In this document: positions 32,809 through 42,216 of the stretch, one piece after another | How positions within the stretch are numbered: position 1 is the first letter of the stretch | Layout of the letters: every line of letters starts with the position of its first letter | Assembly (NCBI GenBank): GCA_023397675.1 | Contig: JAEWTV010000123.1 | Span: 1 to 64,000 of the forward strand | DNA: 64,000 bases | Source: Bacillota bacterium | GTDB lineage: Bacteria > Bacillota > Clostridia > Acetivibrionales > JANLFN01 | Direction: 5' to 3' | Notes under the pieces: model-generated | Databases searched by the model: none | What the model saw: the letters and a program-made list of their open reading frames with translations, nothing else | Told to the model about the DNA's origin: nothing | Translations under genes and position numbers: made by a program

Positions 32809-35800
32809 CTAGAGCACTTCATTTTCCGAAAGCTTCTTATACCTCTGATAACGCTCATTTGCATGCTGTTCTGCCATTTCGAACATTTTACCCGCAATAT
32901 CTGGGAATACGTTCATGAGCTGTGAATACCTGATTTCGCCGTGTATGAAATCCTTGAAGTCATTAGTTGGTGCCTTTGAATCAAGTATGAACGGGTTCTT
33001 GCCTTCCTTCCTGAGGTCGGGATTATATCTGTACAGTTGCCAATAACCGGCTTCCACAGCTCTTCTTTCCTCCATCATGCTTGTACCCATCCCAGTTTTG
33101 ATTCCATGATTTATACATGGCGAATATGCGATTATCAGTGATGGACCCTTATATTGCTCAGCTTCCTTGATTGCCTTCATTGTCTGGTTCATATCAGCTC
33201 CCATAGCTATCTGTGCAACATAAACGTAGCCATACGTCATAGCTATCATTCCCAAATCCTTTTTTCTTATCTTCTTACCTGCAGCAGCAAGCTTTGCGAC
33301 GCTGGCTGTAGGAGTCGCCTTGGAACACTGACCGCCTGTGTTGGAATAGACTTCAGTATCCATAACAAATATGTTTACATCATCACCCATTGCAAGCACA
33401 TGGTCCAATCCTCCAAAGTCTATGTCATATGACCATCCATCACCGCCAATTGCCCAAATCGACCTTTTTATAAGGAAATCCTTGCGAGCCATTATTTCTT
33501 CAATTAATTTATTTTCTTTATAATTATAATTACTTAATGCATCAAAAATCTTTTTTGTCGCCTTTTTGGAAGCATCGCCGTCATCCTTTCCTTCAAGCCA
33601 CTCTTTAAAGGCATCAGCCACCTTCTGATCTATAGACGAATCAACCACTTGTTTCATTAATTCACCAAGCTTTTCTCTTATCTGATTTGATCCAAGATGC
33701 ATACCGAAACCAAATTCCGCAGCATCCTCAAACAGCGGATTTACCCACGCAGGCCCTTTCCCCTCTGCATTAGTTGTATATGCAATTGAAGGAGCAGAAG
33801 CACCCCAGATAGATGAACATCCGGTAGCATTTGAAATCATCATCCTGTCACCAAAAAGCTGTGTAACAAGCCTGATATATGGGGTTTCACCGCACCCCGG
33901 ACATGCACCGTTGAACTCAAGCATCGGCCTGACAAACTGGCTTCCTTTCAAGGTCATAGGATCAATTAAATCGTCTTTAGCAGTAATAGTTGTTGCAAAC
34001 TCCCAGTTGTCTGCTTCAGCCTCTATTTCCTGCTCAGCCGGCTTCATTATAAGTGCCTTGTCTTTAGCAGGGCAAATGTCGGCACAATTTGCACAACCCG
34101 TACAATCGAGTGGAGCAACCTGAACTCGGTACTGGAGGTGTTCCAGACCCTTTCCCATTGCTTTAACCGTTTTGAAGGAATCAGGTTTCCGTTTTACTTC
34201 CTCTTCGTCAAGCAGGAATGGCCTTACTGTAGCATGTGGACAGACATACGAGCACCTTCCACACTGTATGCATTTATCCAACTGCCATTCAGGGATCATA
34301 GGAGCAATCCCACGTTTTTCATAAGCCGTCGTTCCAAGCGGGAAGGTACCGTCTTCCATCCCCTTAAAGGCGCTGACAGGAAGATCGTCTCCTTCAAGCC
34401 TTGCCATAGGCCTCTGAATATTCTTTACAAAATCAGGTTCATCCTTTACGGGGATATCCTCATCCTTTGCTTCCGCCCATGACTGCGGTACTTTTACCTT
34501 CACCAGTGCTTCTATCGACTTATCTACCGCAGCCTGATTCATATCAACAATATTCTGACCCTTTTTGCCGTACATTTTTTCAATGGATTTCTTCAGGTAT
34601 TTCAGAGCATCGTCTACCGGAATAATATTTGCCAGCTTAAAGAAGGCAGCCTGCATTACCATATTGATTCTGTTACCAAGGCCGAGACCTGAAGCAATGG
34701 ACATAGCATCAATAATATAAAAATTAACATTATTGTTTGCTATATACCGTTTAATGCTTGCCGGAAGCTTTTCTTCCAGTTCTTCTTCCTTCCACGGACA
34801 TGTGAGTACAAACGTGCCGCCTTTCTTAAGGCCTTTAAGAAGGTCATACTGGTAAACGAAGGATTTGTTGTGGCATGCAATATAATCCGCATTATATACA
34901 AGGTAAGGAGATCTTAAGGGTTTTGGTCCGAACCTTAAATGTGAAACAGTGGTTCCGCCAGACTTCTTACTGTCATATGAAAAATATCCCTGGGCATACA
35001 TGTCGGTGTTATCTCCAATAATCTTTATTGCCGATTTATTTGCACCAACCGTACCATCTGAGCCCAGCCCCCAGAACTTACAGCTTCTGGTCCCTTCAGG
35101 AGTAGTCTCAATTATCTCGTCTTCAGCAAGTGAGGTATTAGTTATGTCATCAACTATCCCTATTGTAAACCCATCTTTAGGCTTGTCTGATTTAAGATTC
35201 TTAAACACTGATAAGATTTGTGAAGGTCTTGTATCTTTAGATGATAATCCGTATCTTCCACCTATGATAACAGGAGTATTCGGGCTGCCTTTAAATGCTT
35301 TAACAACGTCCAAATACAAAGGTTCTGCAGGTGCTCCAGGCTCTTTCGTCCTGTCAAGCACAGCTATTTTTTTAACTGTCTTGGGAATTACTTCAAGTAA
35401 GTGTTTTTCCGAGAAAGGCCTGTAAAGATGCACTCTGATAGCTCCAGTCTTTTCTCCTTTCGAATTCATGTAATCCACTGTTTCATACACCGTATCGCAG
35501 CAGGATCCCATGGCAATTATAATGTTTTCAGCATCGTTTGCCCCATAATAGTCAAACAGTCTGTATTTCCTACCTGTTATTTCACCAAGTCTGTTCATAT
35601 AGTCTTGTACAATATCGGGTAAAGCAATATAAAAAGTATTGGAACTTTCCCGCTCCTGAAAATATATATCAGGGTTTTGGGTGGTTCCTCTTACAACAGG
35701 ATGCTCAGGATTCAAAGCCCTGTTTCTGAAATCTTCTATAGCCTTGAAGTCAACAAGTTTTTTAATATCTTCATAATCAACTACTTGGATTTTCTGATAT

Positions 35801-36333
35801 TCATGTGAGGTCCTGAAACCATCAAAGAAATGTAAAAAAGGCACTCTCGACTTAATAGCAGCCAAATGTGCTATTATTCCAAGATCCATAGCTTCCTGTA
35901 CACTTGCAGATGCAAGCAGTGCAATGCCTGTCTGCCTGCATGCCATTACATCCTGATGATCTCCGTAAATTGACAATGCATGTGTTGCAATGGACCTTGC
36001 AGTAACATGAAGGACGCCTGGAAGCAGCTCACCTGCCATTTTAAACAAGTTGGGTATCATCAGCAGCAATCCCTGTGAAGCTGTATAAGTCGAAGCAAGG
36101 GCACCCGACTGAAGAGCTCCGCGCATTGCAGCAACCGCCCCGGCTTCCGACTGCATTTCACTTACCTTTACCTCTTGCCCGAATATATTTTTCTTTCCAT
36201 GAGCTGACCACTCATCAACACCTTCTGCCATAGGAGTTGATGGAGTTATAGGAAATATAGCTGCAACTTCAGTCAGTGCATACGAGGCATAAGCCGCAGC
36301 CTGGTTTCCATCCATAGTTTCTACTTTGTTCAT
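32809..36333 (-). CDS. nifJ: Pyruvate:ferredoxin (flavodoxin) oxidoreductase, single chain
   Basis: A 1174-aa enzyme that splits pyruvate to acetyl-CoA and CO2 and reduces ferredoxin, the central step of clostridial fermentation. Domains in order: pyrimidine-binding (1-250) with IFPITPSTPMAEGVDEW, transketolase-C (about 260-390), gamma domain (about 415-610), a ferredoxin domain with CIQCGRCSYVCP (about 690) and CTGCANCADICP (about 746), then the TPP domain with CPGCGETPY (about 817) and GGDGWSYDIDFGG (about 970). Length is standard. AAGGAGAG is upstream. TATAAT at 36364-36369 (minus strand) is a candidate -10. Confidence 0.97.
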   Translation of the reverse strand: MNKVETMDGNQAAAYASYALTEVAAIFPITPSTPMAEGVDEWSAHGKKNIFGQEVKVSEMQSEAGAVAAMRGALQSGALASTYTASQGLLLMIPNLFKMAGELLPGVLHVTARSIATHALSIYGDHQDVMACRQTGIALLASASVQEAMDLGIIAHLAAIKSRVPFLHFFDGFRTSHEYQKIQVVDYEDIKKLVDFKAIEDFRNRALNPEHPVVRGTTQNPDIYFQERESSNTFYIALPDIVQDYMNRLGEITGRKYRLFDYYGANDAENIIIAMGSCCDTVYETVDYMNSKGEKTGAIRVHLYRPFSEKHLLEVIPKTVKKIAVLDRTKEPGAPAEPLYLDVVKAFKGSPNTPVIIGGRYGLSSKDTRPSQILSVFKNLKSDKPKDGFTIGIVDDITNTSLAEDEIIETTPEGTRSCKFWGLGSDGTVGANKSAIKIIGDNTDMYAQGYFSYDSKKSGGTTVSHLRFGPKPLRSPYLVYNADYIACHNKSFVYQYDLLKGLKKGGTFVLTCPWKEEELEEKLPASIKRYIANNNVNFYIIDAMSIASGLGLGNRINMVMQAAFFKLANIIPVDDALKYLKKSIEKMYGKKGQNIVDMNQAAVDKSIEALVKVKVPQSWAEAKDEDIPVKDEPDFVKNIQRPMARLEGDDLPVSAFKGMEDGTFPLGTTAYEKRGIAPMIPEWQLDKCIQCGRCSYVCPHATVRPFLLDEEEVKRKPDSFKTVKAMGKGLEHLQYRVQVAPLDCTGCANCADICPAKDKALIMKPAEQEIEAEADNWEFATTITAKDDLIDPMTLKGSQFVRPMLEFNGACPGCGETPYIRLVTQLFGDRMMISNATGCSSIWGASAPSIAYTTNAEGKGPAWVNPLFEDAAEFGFGMHLGSNQIREKLGELMKQVVDSSIDQKVADAFKEWLEGKDDGDASKKATKKIFDALSNYNYKENKLIEEIMARKDFLIKRSIWAIGGDGWSYDIDFGGLDHVLAMGDDVNIFVMDTEVYSNTGGQCSKATPTASVAKLAAAGKKIRKKDLGMIAMTYGYVYVAQIAMGADMNQTMKAIKEAEQYKGPSLIIAYSPCINHGIKTGMGTSMMEERRAVEAGYWQLYRYNPDLRKEGKNPFILDSKAPTNDFKDFIHGEIRYSQLMNVFPDIAGKMFEMAEQHANERYQRYKKLSENEVL

Positions 36334-36452
36334 AAAAGCTCTCCTTCACTAAAGATTTCTATAATTATACAAACTTATTATTTCATTAAATAATTTATAT
36401 AATTCACAGCATATAACAGAATTTATGAATGAGAGCCTATGACTTAAACTAA

Positions 36453-36486
36453 AAAAGATTCTGACACATTACAGTCAGAATCTTTT
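36453..36486 (-). terminator. Terminator of the 111-aa protein gene
   Basis: A 13-bp perfect stem, AAAAGATTCTGAC with its complement, around an eight-base loop, with a U-run on the minus strand. Confidence 0.8.
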
Positions 36487-36500
36487 CATCTCTATATAAA

Positions 36501-36836
36501 TTAGTATTGCAGGCTAAGCTGCTCCTCAATTTTTCTAACACGACCCTGTAATACCTTCTTTAGTGCTATTCCAAAAAATCCTTCAAGTCCCATTTCCCCT
36601 ACGTATACTCCAGGCAGTAATGCATATCTAAGCCATGCTTCTATGTGTACTCTCCCCGGCATAAAACCAATTTTAATGAACTGCGGAGCAGTCATAAGTC
36701 CCATACCCTTTTTCCAGACCTGCTCACCCTTGTACTCAACGTATTCAAAGCCTTCAATCCTCATTATTTCCTGGACAATGTACGCACACTCGTCAACTGA
36801 CTTTGATACGTTTAATTCATTTACATACCTTGACAT
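36501..36836 (-). CDS. Conserved-looking protein of unknown function (111 aa)
   Basis: A 111-aa protein with a mildly hydrophobic middle (FIKIGFMPGRVHIEAWLRYA, about residues 53-72) and an amphipathic, basic C-terminal helix. No signal peptide and no recognised domain. GGGAGG precedes the ATG and a strong terminator follows, so it is a stand-alone gene between nifJ and malic enzyme. Function unknown. Confidence 0.65.
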   Translation of the reverse strand: MSRYVNELNVSKSVDECAYIVQEIMRIEGFEYVEYKGEQVWKKGMGLMTAPQFIKIGFMPGRVHIEAWLRYALLPGVYVGEMGLEGFFGIALKKVLQGRVRKIEEQLSLQY

Positions 36837-36959
36837 CCAGAATACCTCCCAAAATAAACAATTAAGAATTTAGAATGATACTACTCTTTCCAACAGAGTA
36901 ATAATATCACACAAGTAATATTTATTAAATAACTCGGAAAATATTAATTATAATAAATA

Positions 36960-36993
36960 AAACAGCATTTATGGATTAACATAAATACTGTTT
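36960..36993 (-). terminator. Terminator of the malic enzyme gene
   Basis: AAACAGCATTTATG pairs with CATAAATACTGTTT (one mismatch) around GATTAA, followed on the minus strand by T-rich sequence. Confidence 0.75.
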
Positions 36994-37023
36994 TACATTT
37001 GTTGTTTCTATTTAAAATCAATA

Positions 37024-38196
37024 TTATATTCTTGCAACTCCGCTGTCTCTTGCAGCCTTAGCAACTGCTTCAGCAACAACCTTACCTACTCTTGGATCAA
37101 ATGGTGTAGGAATTACATAATCAGCCGAAAGCTCTGAATCACTTACAAGTGAAGCAATCGCTTTTGCTGCTGCAATCTTCATTTCATCATTTATATCACT
37201 TGCTCTTACATCCAAAGCACCTCTAAATAAACCAGGGAAAGCGAGTACGTTGTTAATCTGGTTTGCAAAGTCTGAACGACCTGTTCCAATAACTGCGGCA
37301 CCTGCTTCTCTAGCTTCATCAGGCATTATTTCAGGAGTTGGGTTTGCCATAGCAAATATCATAGGATCCTTAGCCATTGACTTAACCATTTCCTTAGTTA
37401 CCATTCCCGGTGCTGAAACTCCTATGAAAACATCTGCTCCAACAATAACATCCTTTAATGAACCCTTTTTCATTTGAAGGTTTGATATCTTAGCCATTTC
37501 AGCCTTTTCAGCATTAAGGTTATCTCTTCCTTCATATATAGCACCCTGTCTGTCACAGAGAATTACCTTTTTCAAGCCCAATGACATCAAAAGTTTTGTT
37601 ATAGCTATACCAGCTGCTCCGGAACCATTAACGACAACTTCTATATCCTCAATTTTTCTTTTTGTAAGCTTTAAAGCATTCAACATAGCAGCAAGTGTTA
37701 CAATAGCTGTTCCGTGCTGATCATCGTGGAATATCGGGATATCACATTCTTCTTTAAGTCTTCTTTCAATTTCAAAGCATCTTGGAGCTGAAATATCTTC
37801 CAGGTTAACTCCGCCAAAGCTTCCAGCAAGAAGCTTAACAGTATTTACAATTTCATCAACACTTTTTGATCTTATGCAAAGCGGGAATGCATCTACATTA
37901 CCGAAAGTTTTAAACAGTACGCACTTTCCTTCCATAACAGGCATACCTGCTTCCGGTCCGATATCTCCGAGACCGAGAACTGCTGTACCATCTGTAATAA
38001 CTGCTACAAGATTCCATCTCCTTGTATATTCATAAGACAGGTTTACATCTTTCTGAATGGCGAGACATGGTTCTGCAACCCCAGGTGTATATGCAAGAGA
38101 CAAATCTCTTTTATTTGCAACAGGTGCCCTGCTTATAACCTCAATTTTCCCTTTCCATTCTCCGTGAATTTTAAGTGATTCTTCTCCAATTGTCAT
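37024..38196 (-). CDS. Malic enzyme (NAD(P)-dependent, decarboxylating)
   Basis: A 390-aa enzyme converting malate to pyruvate and CO2 with NAD(P)H formation. The N-terminal catalytic domain contains LAYTPGVAEPCL (about residues 34-45), the Tyr-bearing loop, and FHDDQHGTAIVTLAA (about 155-169). The Rossmann domain has VVNGSGAAGIAITKLL (about 187-202). Length fits the compact bacterial type. Together with the 2-oxoacid oxidoreductases it fits a malate shunt from phosphoenolpyruvate to pyruvate, as in cellulolytic clostridia. GGAAGGAGT stands upstream of the ATG. Confidence 0.94.
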   Translation of the reverse strand: MTIGEESLKIHGEWKGKIEVISRAPVANKRDLSLAYTPGVAEPCLAIQKDVNLSYEYTRRWNLVAVITDGTAVLGLGDIGPEAGMPVMEGKCVLFKTFGNVDAFPLCIRSKSVDEIVNTVKLLAGSFGGVNLEDISAPRCFEIERRLKEECDIPIFHDDQHGTAIVTLAAMLNALKLTKRKIEDIEVVVNGSGAAGIAITKLLMSLGLKKVILCDRQGAIYEGRDNLNAEKAEMAKISNLQMKKGSLKDVIVGADVFIGVSAPGMVTKEMVKSMAKDPMIFAMANPTPEIMPDEAREAGAAVIGTGRSDFANQINNVLAFPGLFRGALDVRASDINDEMKIAAAKAIASLVSDSELSADYVIPTPFDPRVGKVVAEAVAKAARDSGVARI

Positions 38197-38481
38197 GATT
38201 CTGACTCCTTCCGCAAATTAATCATAATATGGCACTTATTTTAACATATTCAGATTAATTTGTATATTTTTAAAATCATTAGATATTAACGAAATAGTTA
38301 GATTTTTAACAATTAACAAATAAAAGCTGATATTTACGCTAATATCTAATATTATAGCTTGACCAAACCGAATCAATAATATTAATTCAAAAATATATTC
38401 TTTTATACTTGTCCATCTTCATATATAATAGCTAAGTAATGTAGATTTTTACATGGAAAACTGTACGGAGGTGTTCAAGTT

Positions 38482-40200
38482 TTGAAAAACATACCCCTTT
38501 TTGAAGTACGAACTATAAACAATCTCAAGGATATGATAAATTCAAGCGTTAAAATTTATAGTGATAAAGCTGCTTTTCTAGTAAAAAGAAAGAACATTGA
38601 AGGTTATGTTCCAATCTCCTATAAACAATTCAAAAAAGATATTGATGCTTTAGGAACAGCACTTTCAAGCCTTGGGCTCAAAGGTAAAAGGATAGCCCTC
38701 ATCGGTGAAAACAGATACGAATGGGCAGCAACTTATCTTTCAGTTGTAAATGGCCTGGGTGTTATAGTTCCTCTTGACAAGGAGCTTCCAAGCAATGAAA
38801 TTGAAAGCCTGCTTGTACGTTCCAAGGCTGATGCAATAGTTTTTTCGTCCTCTAATTTTGAACAGATTAAATCCTTCAGCGATCATTTGAAATCAGTAAA
38901 ATACTATATAAATATGGATTTGGAAGAAGTTACAGGAAACCTCCTATCCTTCAATGGATTAGTCGAAAAAGGAAACAAGCTTTTAGAACAGGGTGATAAA
39001 TCCTTTATTGACACGGAAATAGATGAAGAAGTAATGAACATGCTGCTGTTTACTTCGGGTACTACCGAAACCTCCAAAGCTGTAATGCTTTCACACAGGA
39101 ATATCGCGCAAAACCTAATGGCAATGTGTTCCATGTGTTATATAGATGACAAGGATACATTTCTCTCAGTTCTTCCTATGCACCATACTTATGAATGCAC
39201 CTGCGGTTTTTTGTGTCCATTATACCGTGGCTCAACAGTTGCATTTTGTGAAGGCTTGCGGCATATTCCTAAAAACCTCCAGGAATCTAAAGCGACTATG
39301 CTTCTGGGAGTTCCACTTATTTTTGAATCCATGTACAAGCGTATTTGGGATCAGGCAGCCAAAAACGGTATTGATGGCAAGCTGAGATTTGCTGTAAAGC
39401 TCAGCAATTTTCTTAAAATATTCGGCATTGATGCAACCAAAAAACTTTTCGCCAAGCTTCATGAGAACTTTGGTAATCCAAGACTGTATATAAGCGGTGC
39501 TGCAGGTATTGAACCCAGTGTGGCAAAAGGCTTCAGAGATCTTGGAATTCTCTTTGTACAGGGCTATGGATTGACAGAATGTGCCCCTATCGCGGCTTTA
39601 AACAGGAACATTGATTTCAAGGATAATGCTGCAGGGCTTCCCCTGCCAGGGCTTGAAGTAATAGTCGATAGTCCCGATGAAGAAGGCATTGGAGAAATCC
39701 TTGTAAAAGGTCCGAGCGTCATGCTTGGGTACTATGAAAATGAAGAAGCTACAAAAAAAGCATTCGAGGGTGGCTGGTACCATACCGGAGACCTTGGTTT
39801 CATTGATAAAGATAAGTTTGTGCATATAACGGGAAGAAAAAAGAATGTTATAGTAACTAAAAACGGTAAGAACATTTTTCCTGAAGAAATAGAATCATTG
39901 CTTAATAAAAGTAAATATATCAAAGAATCAATGGTATACGGTGAAGCTGATGAGGAAACCGGTGAAACACTTGTTGCAGCAGTAATAGTGCCTGATATGG
40001 ATGTAATTAATGAAGAATACAAGGATAAGCAGCTTACTCAGGAAGAGATTCGCAATATTATCCAGCAGGAAATTAAAACAGTAAATAAAGGTCTGACGCT
40101 TTACAAGTATATAAGGAACTTCCAGATAAGGGAGAATGAATTTATAAAGACAACCACTAAAAAAATCAAAAGGTATCTCGAAAAAAATCCCGGTAAATAA
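38482..40200 (+). CDS. Long-chain acyl-CoA synthetase (AMP-forming)
   Basis: A 572-aa adenylate-forming ligase that activates a fatty acid to its acyl-CoA. Motifs: the P-loop-like LLFTSGTTETSKAVMLSH (about residues 190-207), VQGYGLTECAPIAA (about 360-373), HTGDLGFID (about 434-442) and the hinge GRKKNVIVTKNGKNIFPEE (about 451-469). The start codon is TTG with CGGAGGTG eight bases upstream. No adjacent partner gene. Stop overlaps the terminator hairpin. Confidence 0.92.
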   Translation: MKNIPLFEVRTINNLKDMINSSVKIYSDKAAFLVKRKNIEGYVPISYKQFKKDIDALGTALSSLGLKGKRIALIGENRYEWAATYLSVVNGLGVIVPLDKELPSNEIESLLVRSKADAIVFSSSNFEQIKSFSDHLKSVKYYINMDLEEVTGNLLSFNGLVEKGNKLLEQGDKSFIDTEIDEEVMNMLLFTSGTTETSKAVMLSHRNIAQNLMAMCSMCYIDDKDTFLSVLPMHHTYECTCGFLCPLYRGSTVAFCEGLRHIPKNLQESKATMLLGVPLIFESMYKRIWDQAAKNGIDGKLRFAVKLSNFLKIFGIDATKKLFAKLHENFGNPRLYISGAAGIEPSVAKGFRDLGILFVQGYGLTECAPIAALNRNIDFKDNAAGLPLPGLEVIVDSPDEEGIGEILVKGPSVMLGYYENEEATKKAFEGGWYHTGDLGFIDKDKFVHITGRKKNVIVTKNGKNIFPEEIESLLNKSKYIKESMVYGEADEETGETLVAAVIVPDMDVINEEYKDKQLTQEEIRNIIQQEIKTVNKGLTLYKYIRNFQIRENEFIKTTTKKIKRYLEKNPGK

Positions 40201-40213
40201 ACCGGGATTTTTT
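40185..40213. terminator. Terminator between acyl-CoA synthetase and lepB
   Basis: AAATCCCGGT/ACCGGGATTT around AAATAA, followed by TTT and preceded by an A-run. It contains the stop codon of the upstream gene and serves both convergent genes. Confidence 0.85.
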
Positions 40214-40218
40214 CATAT

Positions 40219-40758
40219 TCATTTAATAAAGCCTATCCTGTTTAAGGGCCAGAAACGTATAGACGATTTGCCTATCACCTGGTCCTTCCGGACAAATTTA
40301 TTATTCCAGAACCTGCTGTCCAACGAATCATTCCTGTTGTCACCTAAAACAAAATAGCTGTCATTTGGCACCTTGTAAGGTCCATAGTCAATTTCGCTCA
40401 TAGGTTCATTTATATAAGGCTCGTCCAGAGGGTTTCCATTAATATAAACCTTGCAGTTTTTAATAAGTACCTCCTCACCTCCTAACCCTATTACTCTTTT
40501 AACATACCTTTCTGAAGGGTTGTCGGGAAGCCAGAACACAATTATATCTTTTCTTTTTATAGGACTAAGCTTGAATGATAGTTTGTTAACATAAAACCAG
40601 TCGTTCACCTTTATAGTTGGCGACATTGAACCTGTTGGAACCTTCATAGGCTCGTATATAAAAAATCTCAGCAGCAATGCGGCGACGAAAGCCGTAAGCA
40701 CTACTACTGTGAGGCTTAAGATCTCTTTTCTTTTTTTTAATTCCATTTCTGATGCCAT
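40219..40758 (-). CDS. lepB: Signal peptidase I
   Basis: A 179-aa membrane protease that removes signal peptides from exported proteins. An N-terminal membrane helix (about residues 14-36) is followed by the catalytic Ser in VPTGSMSPTI (about 41-50), the catalytic Lys in YVKRVIGLGGE (about 82-92) and the box GDNRNDSLDSR (about 139-149). The ATG at codon 17 of the longer frame is the start because GGAG sits seven bases upstream and the extra residues are hydrophobic without sense. Confidence 0.94.
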   Translation of the reverse strand: MASEMELKKRKEILSLTVVVLTAFVAALLLRFFIYEPMKVPTGSMSPTIKVNDWFYVNKLSFKLSPIKRKDIIVFWLPDNPSERYVKRVIGLGGEEVLIKNCKVYINGNPLDEPYINEPMSEIDYGPYKVPNDSYFVLGDNRNDSLDSRFWNNKFVRKDQVIGKSSIRFWPLNRIGFIK

Positions 40759-40820
40759 ATTATACTCCAAAATATATATTTGAAGTATGAACCATATTAT
40801 CAACATTTAAACAAAAGAAA

Positions 40821-40842
40821 AAGCAGGCTTTTAAACCTGCTT
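40821..40842 (-). terminator. Terminator of the CBM-H1 gene
   Basis: AAGCAGG/CCTGCTT with an eight-base loop, followed on the minus strand by TTTCTTTTG. Confidence 0.75.
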
Positions 40843-40857
40843 CGTGATGTTCACTGC

Positions 40858-41310
40858 TTATATTTTCTTCTTGGTAACTTTAGCGGTAGCTTTTTTAGTA
40901 GTTTTCTTTTCTGCAGCCTTTTCAGCTTTAGGTGCTTTTGCAGCCTTAGCCTTCTTTTCAGTGGCTGCTGTTTCGGTTTCAGCCTTTACCGCCTTTGGCT
41001 TTGTAACCTTAAATGTATAATCGCTGCCTGAATTATTATCCCAGTTTTCTGCACTGTCTTTGAAGGCGATATTCAAGCTTCCGGAATTATCTATGACTAA
41101 TGATGCTTTAAATGTGCCATTGTCATTTTCCATAGAGATAAATTCCTTGTTATCCCAATTGTCACCGTATCCGATATGCATAGTTACAGAATCTGCTCCG
41201 CAATTAGCCAAAAGTCCATTATATGTAACGGTAACGCTGTCTCCCACCTTCATTGAGGCTTTTGAAATAGAAATTCCGTTTTCAGTATACGTGTTTTTGT
41301 TTGGTGCCAT
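40858..41310 (-). CDS. CBM25-like domain fused to a histone-H1-like tail
   Basis: A 150-aa cytosolic protein. Residues about 5-100 form a starch-binding-like CBM25 domain with YGDNWDN and GSLNIAFKDSAENWDNNSGS, closely paralleling the protein at 25650-26096. From about residue 104 the chain is almost only Lys, Ala, Thr, Glu and Pro (for example KKAKAAKAPKAEKAAEKK, ending KVTKKKI), like the tail of eukaryotic histone H1 or bacterial HctB/AlgP proteins. No signal peptide. The start is the ATG at codon 7 of the longer frame, eight bases after GGAG. Such a tail could bind DNA, RNA or another polyanion. The fusion is unusual and its role is unknown. Confidence 0.7.
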   Translation of the reverse strand: MAPNKNTYTENGISISKASMKVGDSVTVTYNGLLANCGADSVTMHIGYGDNWDNKEFISMENDNGTFKASLVIDNSGSLNIAFKDSAENWDNNSGSDYTFKVTKPKAVKAETETAATEKKAKAAKAPKAEKAAEKKTTKKATAKVTKKKI

Positions 41311-41426
41311 GTAATTCACTCCATTCAATGATAAAATGTTTACTTTATAGTAATAAAATTACAGTTTTATAATATTTATTATAACATAATAATACCCAAA
41401 ATCAATTAACATTTTGCAAAAGATTA

Positions 41427-42203
41427 TTAAAAAGGTATTAAAAAGTCGTTAATTCCGATATCTGTAAAGTCTATATTCTTACTATGACAAAGCATGTTGA
41501 ATTCGCATACACTGCAATGCTTTTTTTCTGCCATGTCAAGCTCCGAGTACTCATACCCGCTTATCAGAGCAGTAATAGCAGCTATTTCATCTCCGAATTC
41601 CTTATGCATGTCCGTTCTATATTCTATTTTTTCAAGAATGTGGGGGATTTCAGGTTGCCAGTAATTCATCGCAATGCTTCCTTCAAATCCGGGATAAATA
41701 TAATCCATGCATTCCTTAAGAATATATAGATACACCTTGGTTTGCAGGCTGTCATTGTATGGGTTTGATTTTTTGCCCGGGTTTTGCCTTACTTCGTGAG
41801 TTTTCCAATCCCATATTTCAATCCTGTCACTTTCAATGGACAAAAGATCAAACGTCGCTTCCAGCTTAAAGGTTCCATTTGCAACTCCGGCTTTATACTC
41901 AGGACGGTAAACGGCTTTGCCGTCCAACGGAAAGCTTTCCTTTAAACGGCTTATCCAATGTATAAGCACAGCATCTTCATTTTTTAAAGTTTCCTCACTG
42001 TCGTTTACACCTGAAAAATACCTACATGCCAAAAGGTGGAAATCCTTCCCGTTTTCAATTCTTTTTGCGGATTTGGCGTCATAGGAATTACTCCATCTGA
42101 TATTTTCAATATACCTTTTTCTAAACTTCAAAGGACAATCTTTGAAAGTTTTTAACGACTGCTGGGTAAAAACAAAATTTTCTCCAATAGAAGCCTTTCT
42201 CAT
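41427..42203 (-). CDS. Fe-S-type PD-(D/E)XK nuclease (AddB C-terminal-like)
   Basis: A 258-aa nuclease-domain protein. FTQQSLKTFKDCPLKFRKRY (about residues 13-32) carries the first Cys of an AddB/Cas4-like cluster. GTFKLEATFDLL (about 111-122) supplies the catalytic Asp and IEIWDWKTHE (about 132-141) the D-x-K. The C-terminal HCSVCEFNMLC (about 234-244) gives CxxCx5C, completing a four-Cys Fe-S site. This equals the C-terminal nuclease part of AddB as a separate chain. GGAG lies seven bases before the ATG. Thirteen bases separate it from the helicase gene, so it is the third gene of one operon. Confidence 0.82.
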   Translation of the reverse strand: MRKASIGENFVFTQQSLKTFKDCPLKFRKRYIENIRWSNSYDAKSAKRIENGKDFHLLACRYFSGVNDSEETLKNEDAVLIHWISRLKESFPLDGKAVYRPEYKAGVANGTFKLEATFDLLSIESDRIEIWDWKTHEVRQNPGKKSNPYNDSLQTKVYLYILKECMDYIYPGFEGSIAMNYWQPEIPHILEKIEYRTDMHKEFGDEIAAITALISGYEYSELDMAEKKHCSVCEFNMLCHSKNIDFTDIGINDFLIPF

Positions 42204-42216
42204 CAATTATCTCCTA

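Noticed and set aside
3558..36333. Idea that the four-subunit oxidoreductase and nifJ form one system
   Set aside because: They lie 26 kb apart with separate signals. Having several 2-oxoacid oxidoreductases is normal in clostridia.
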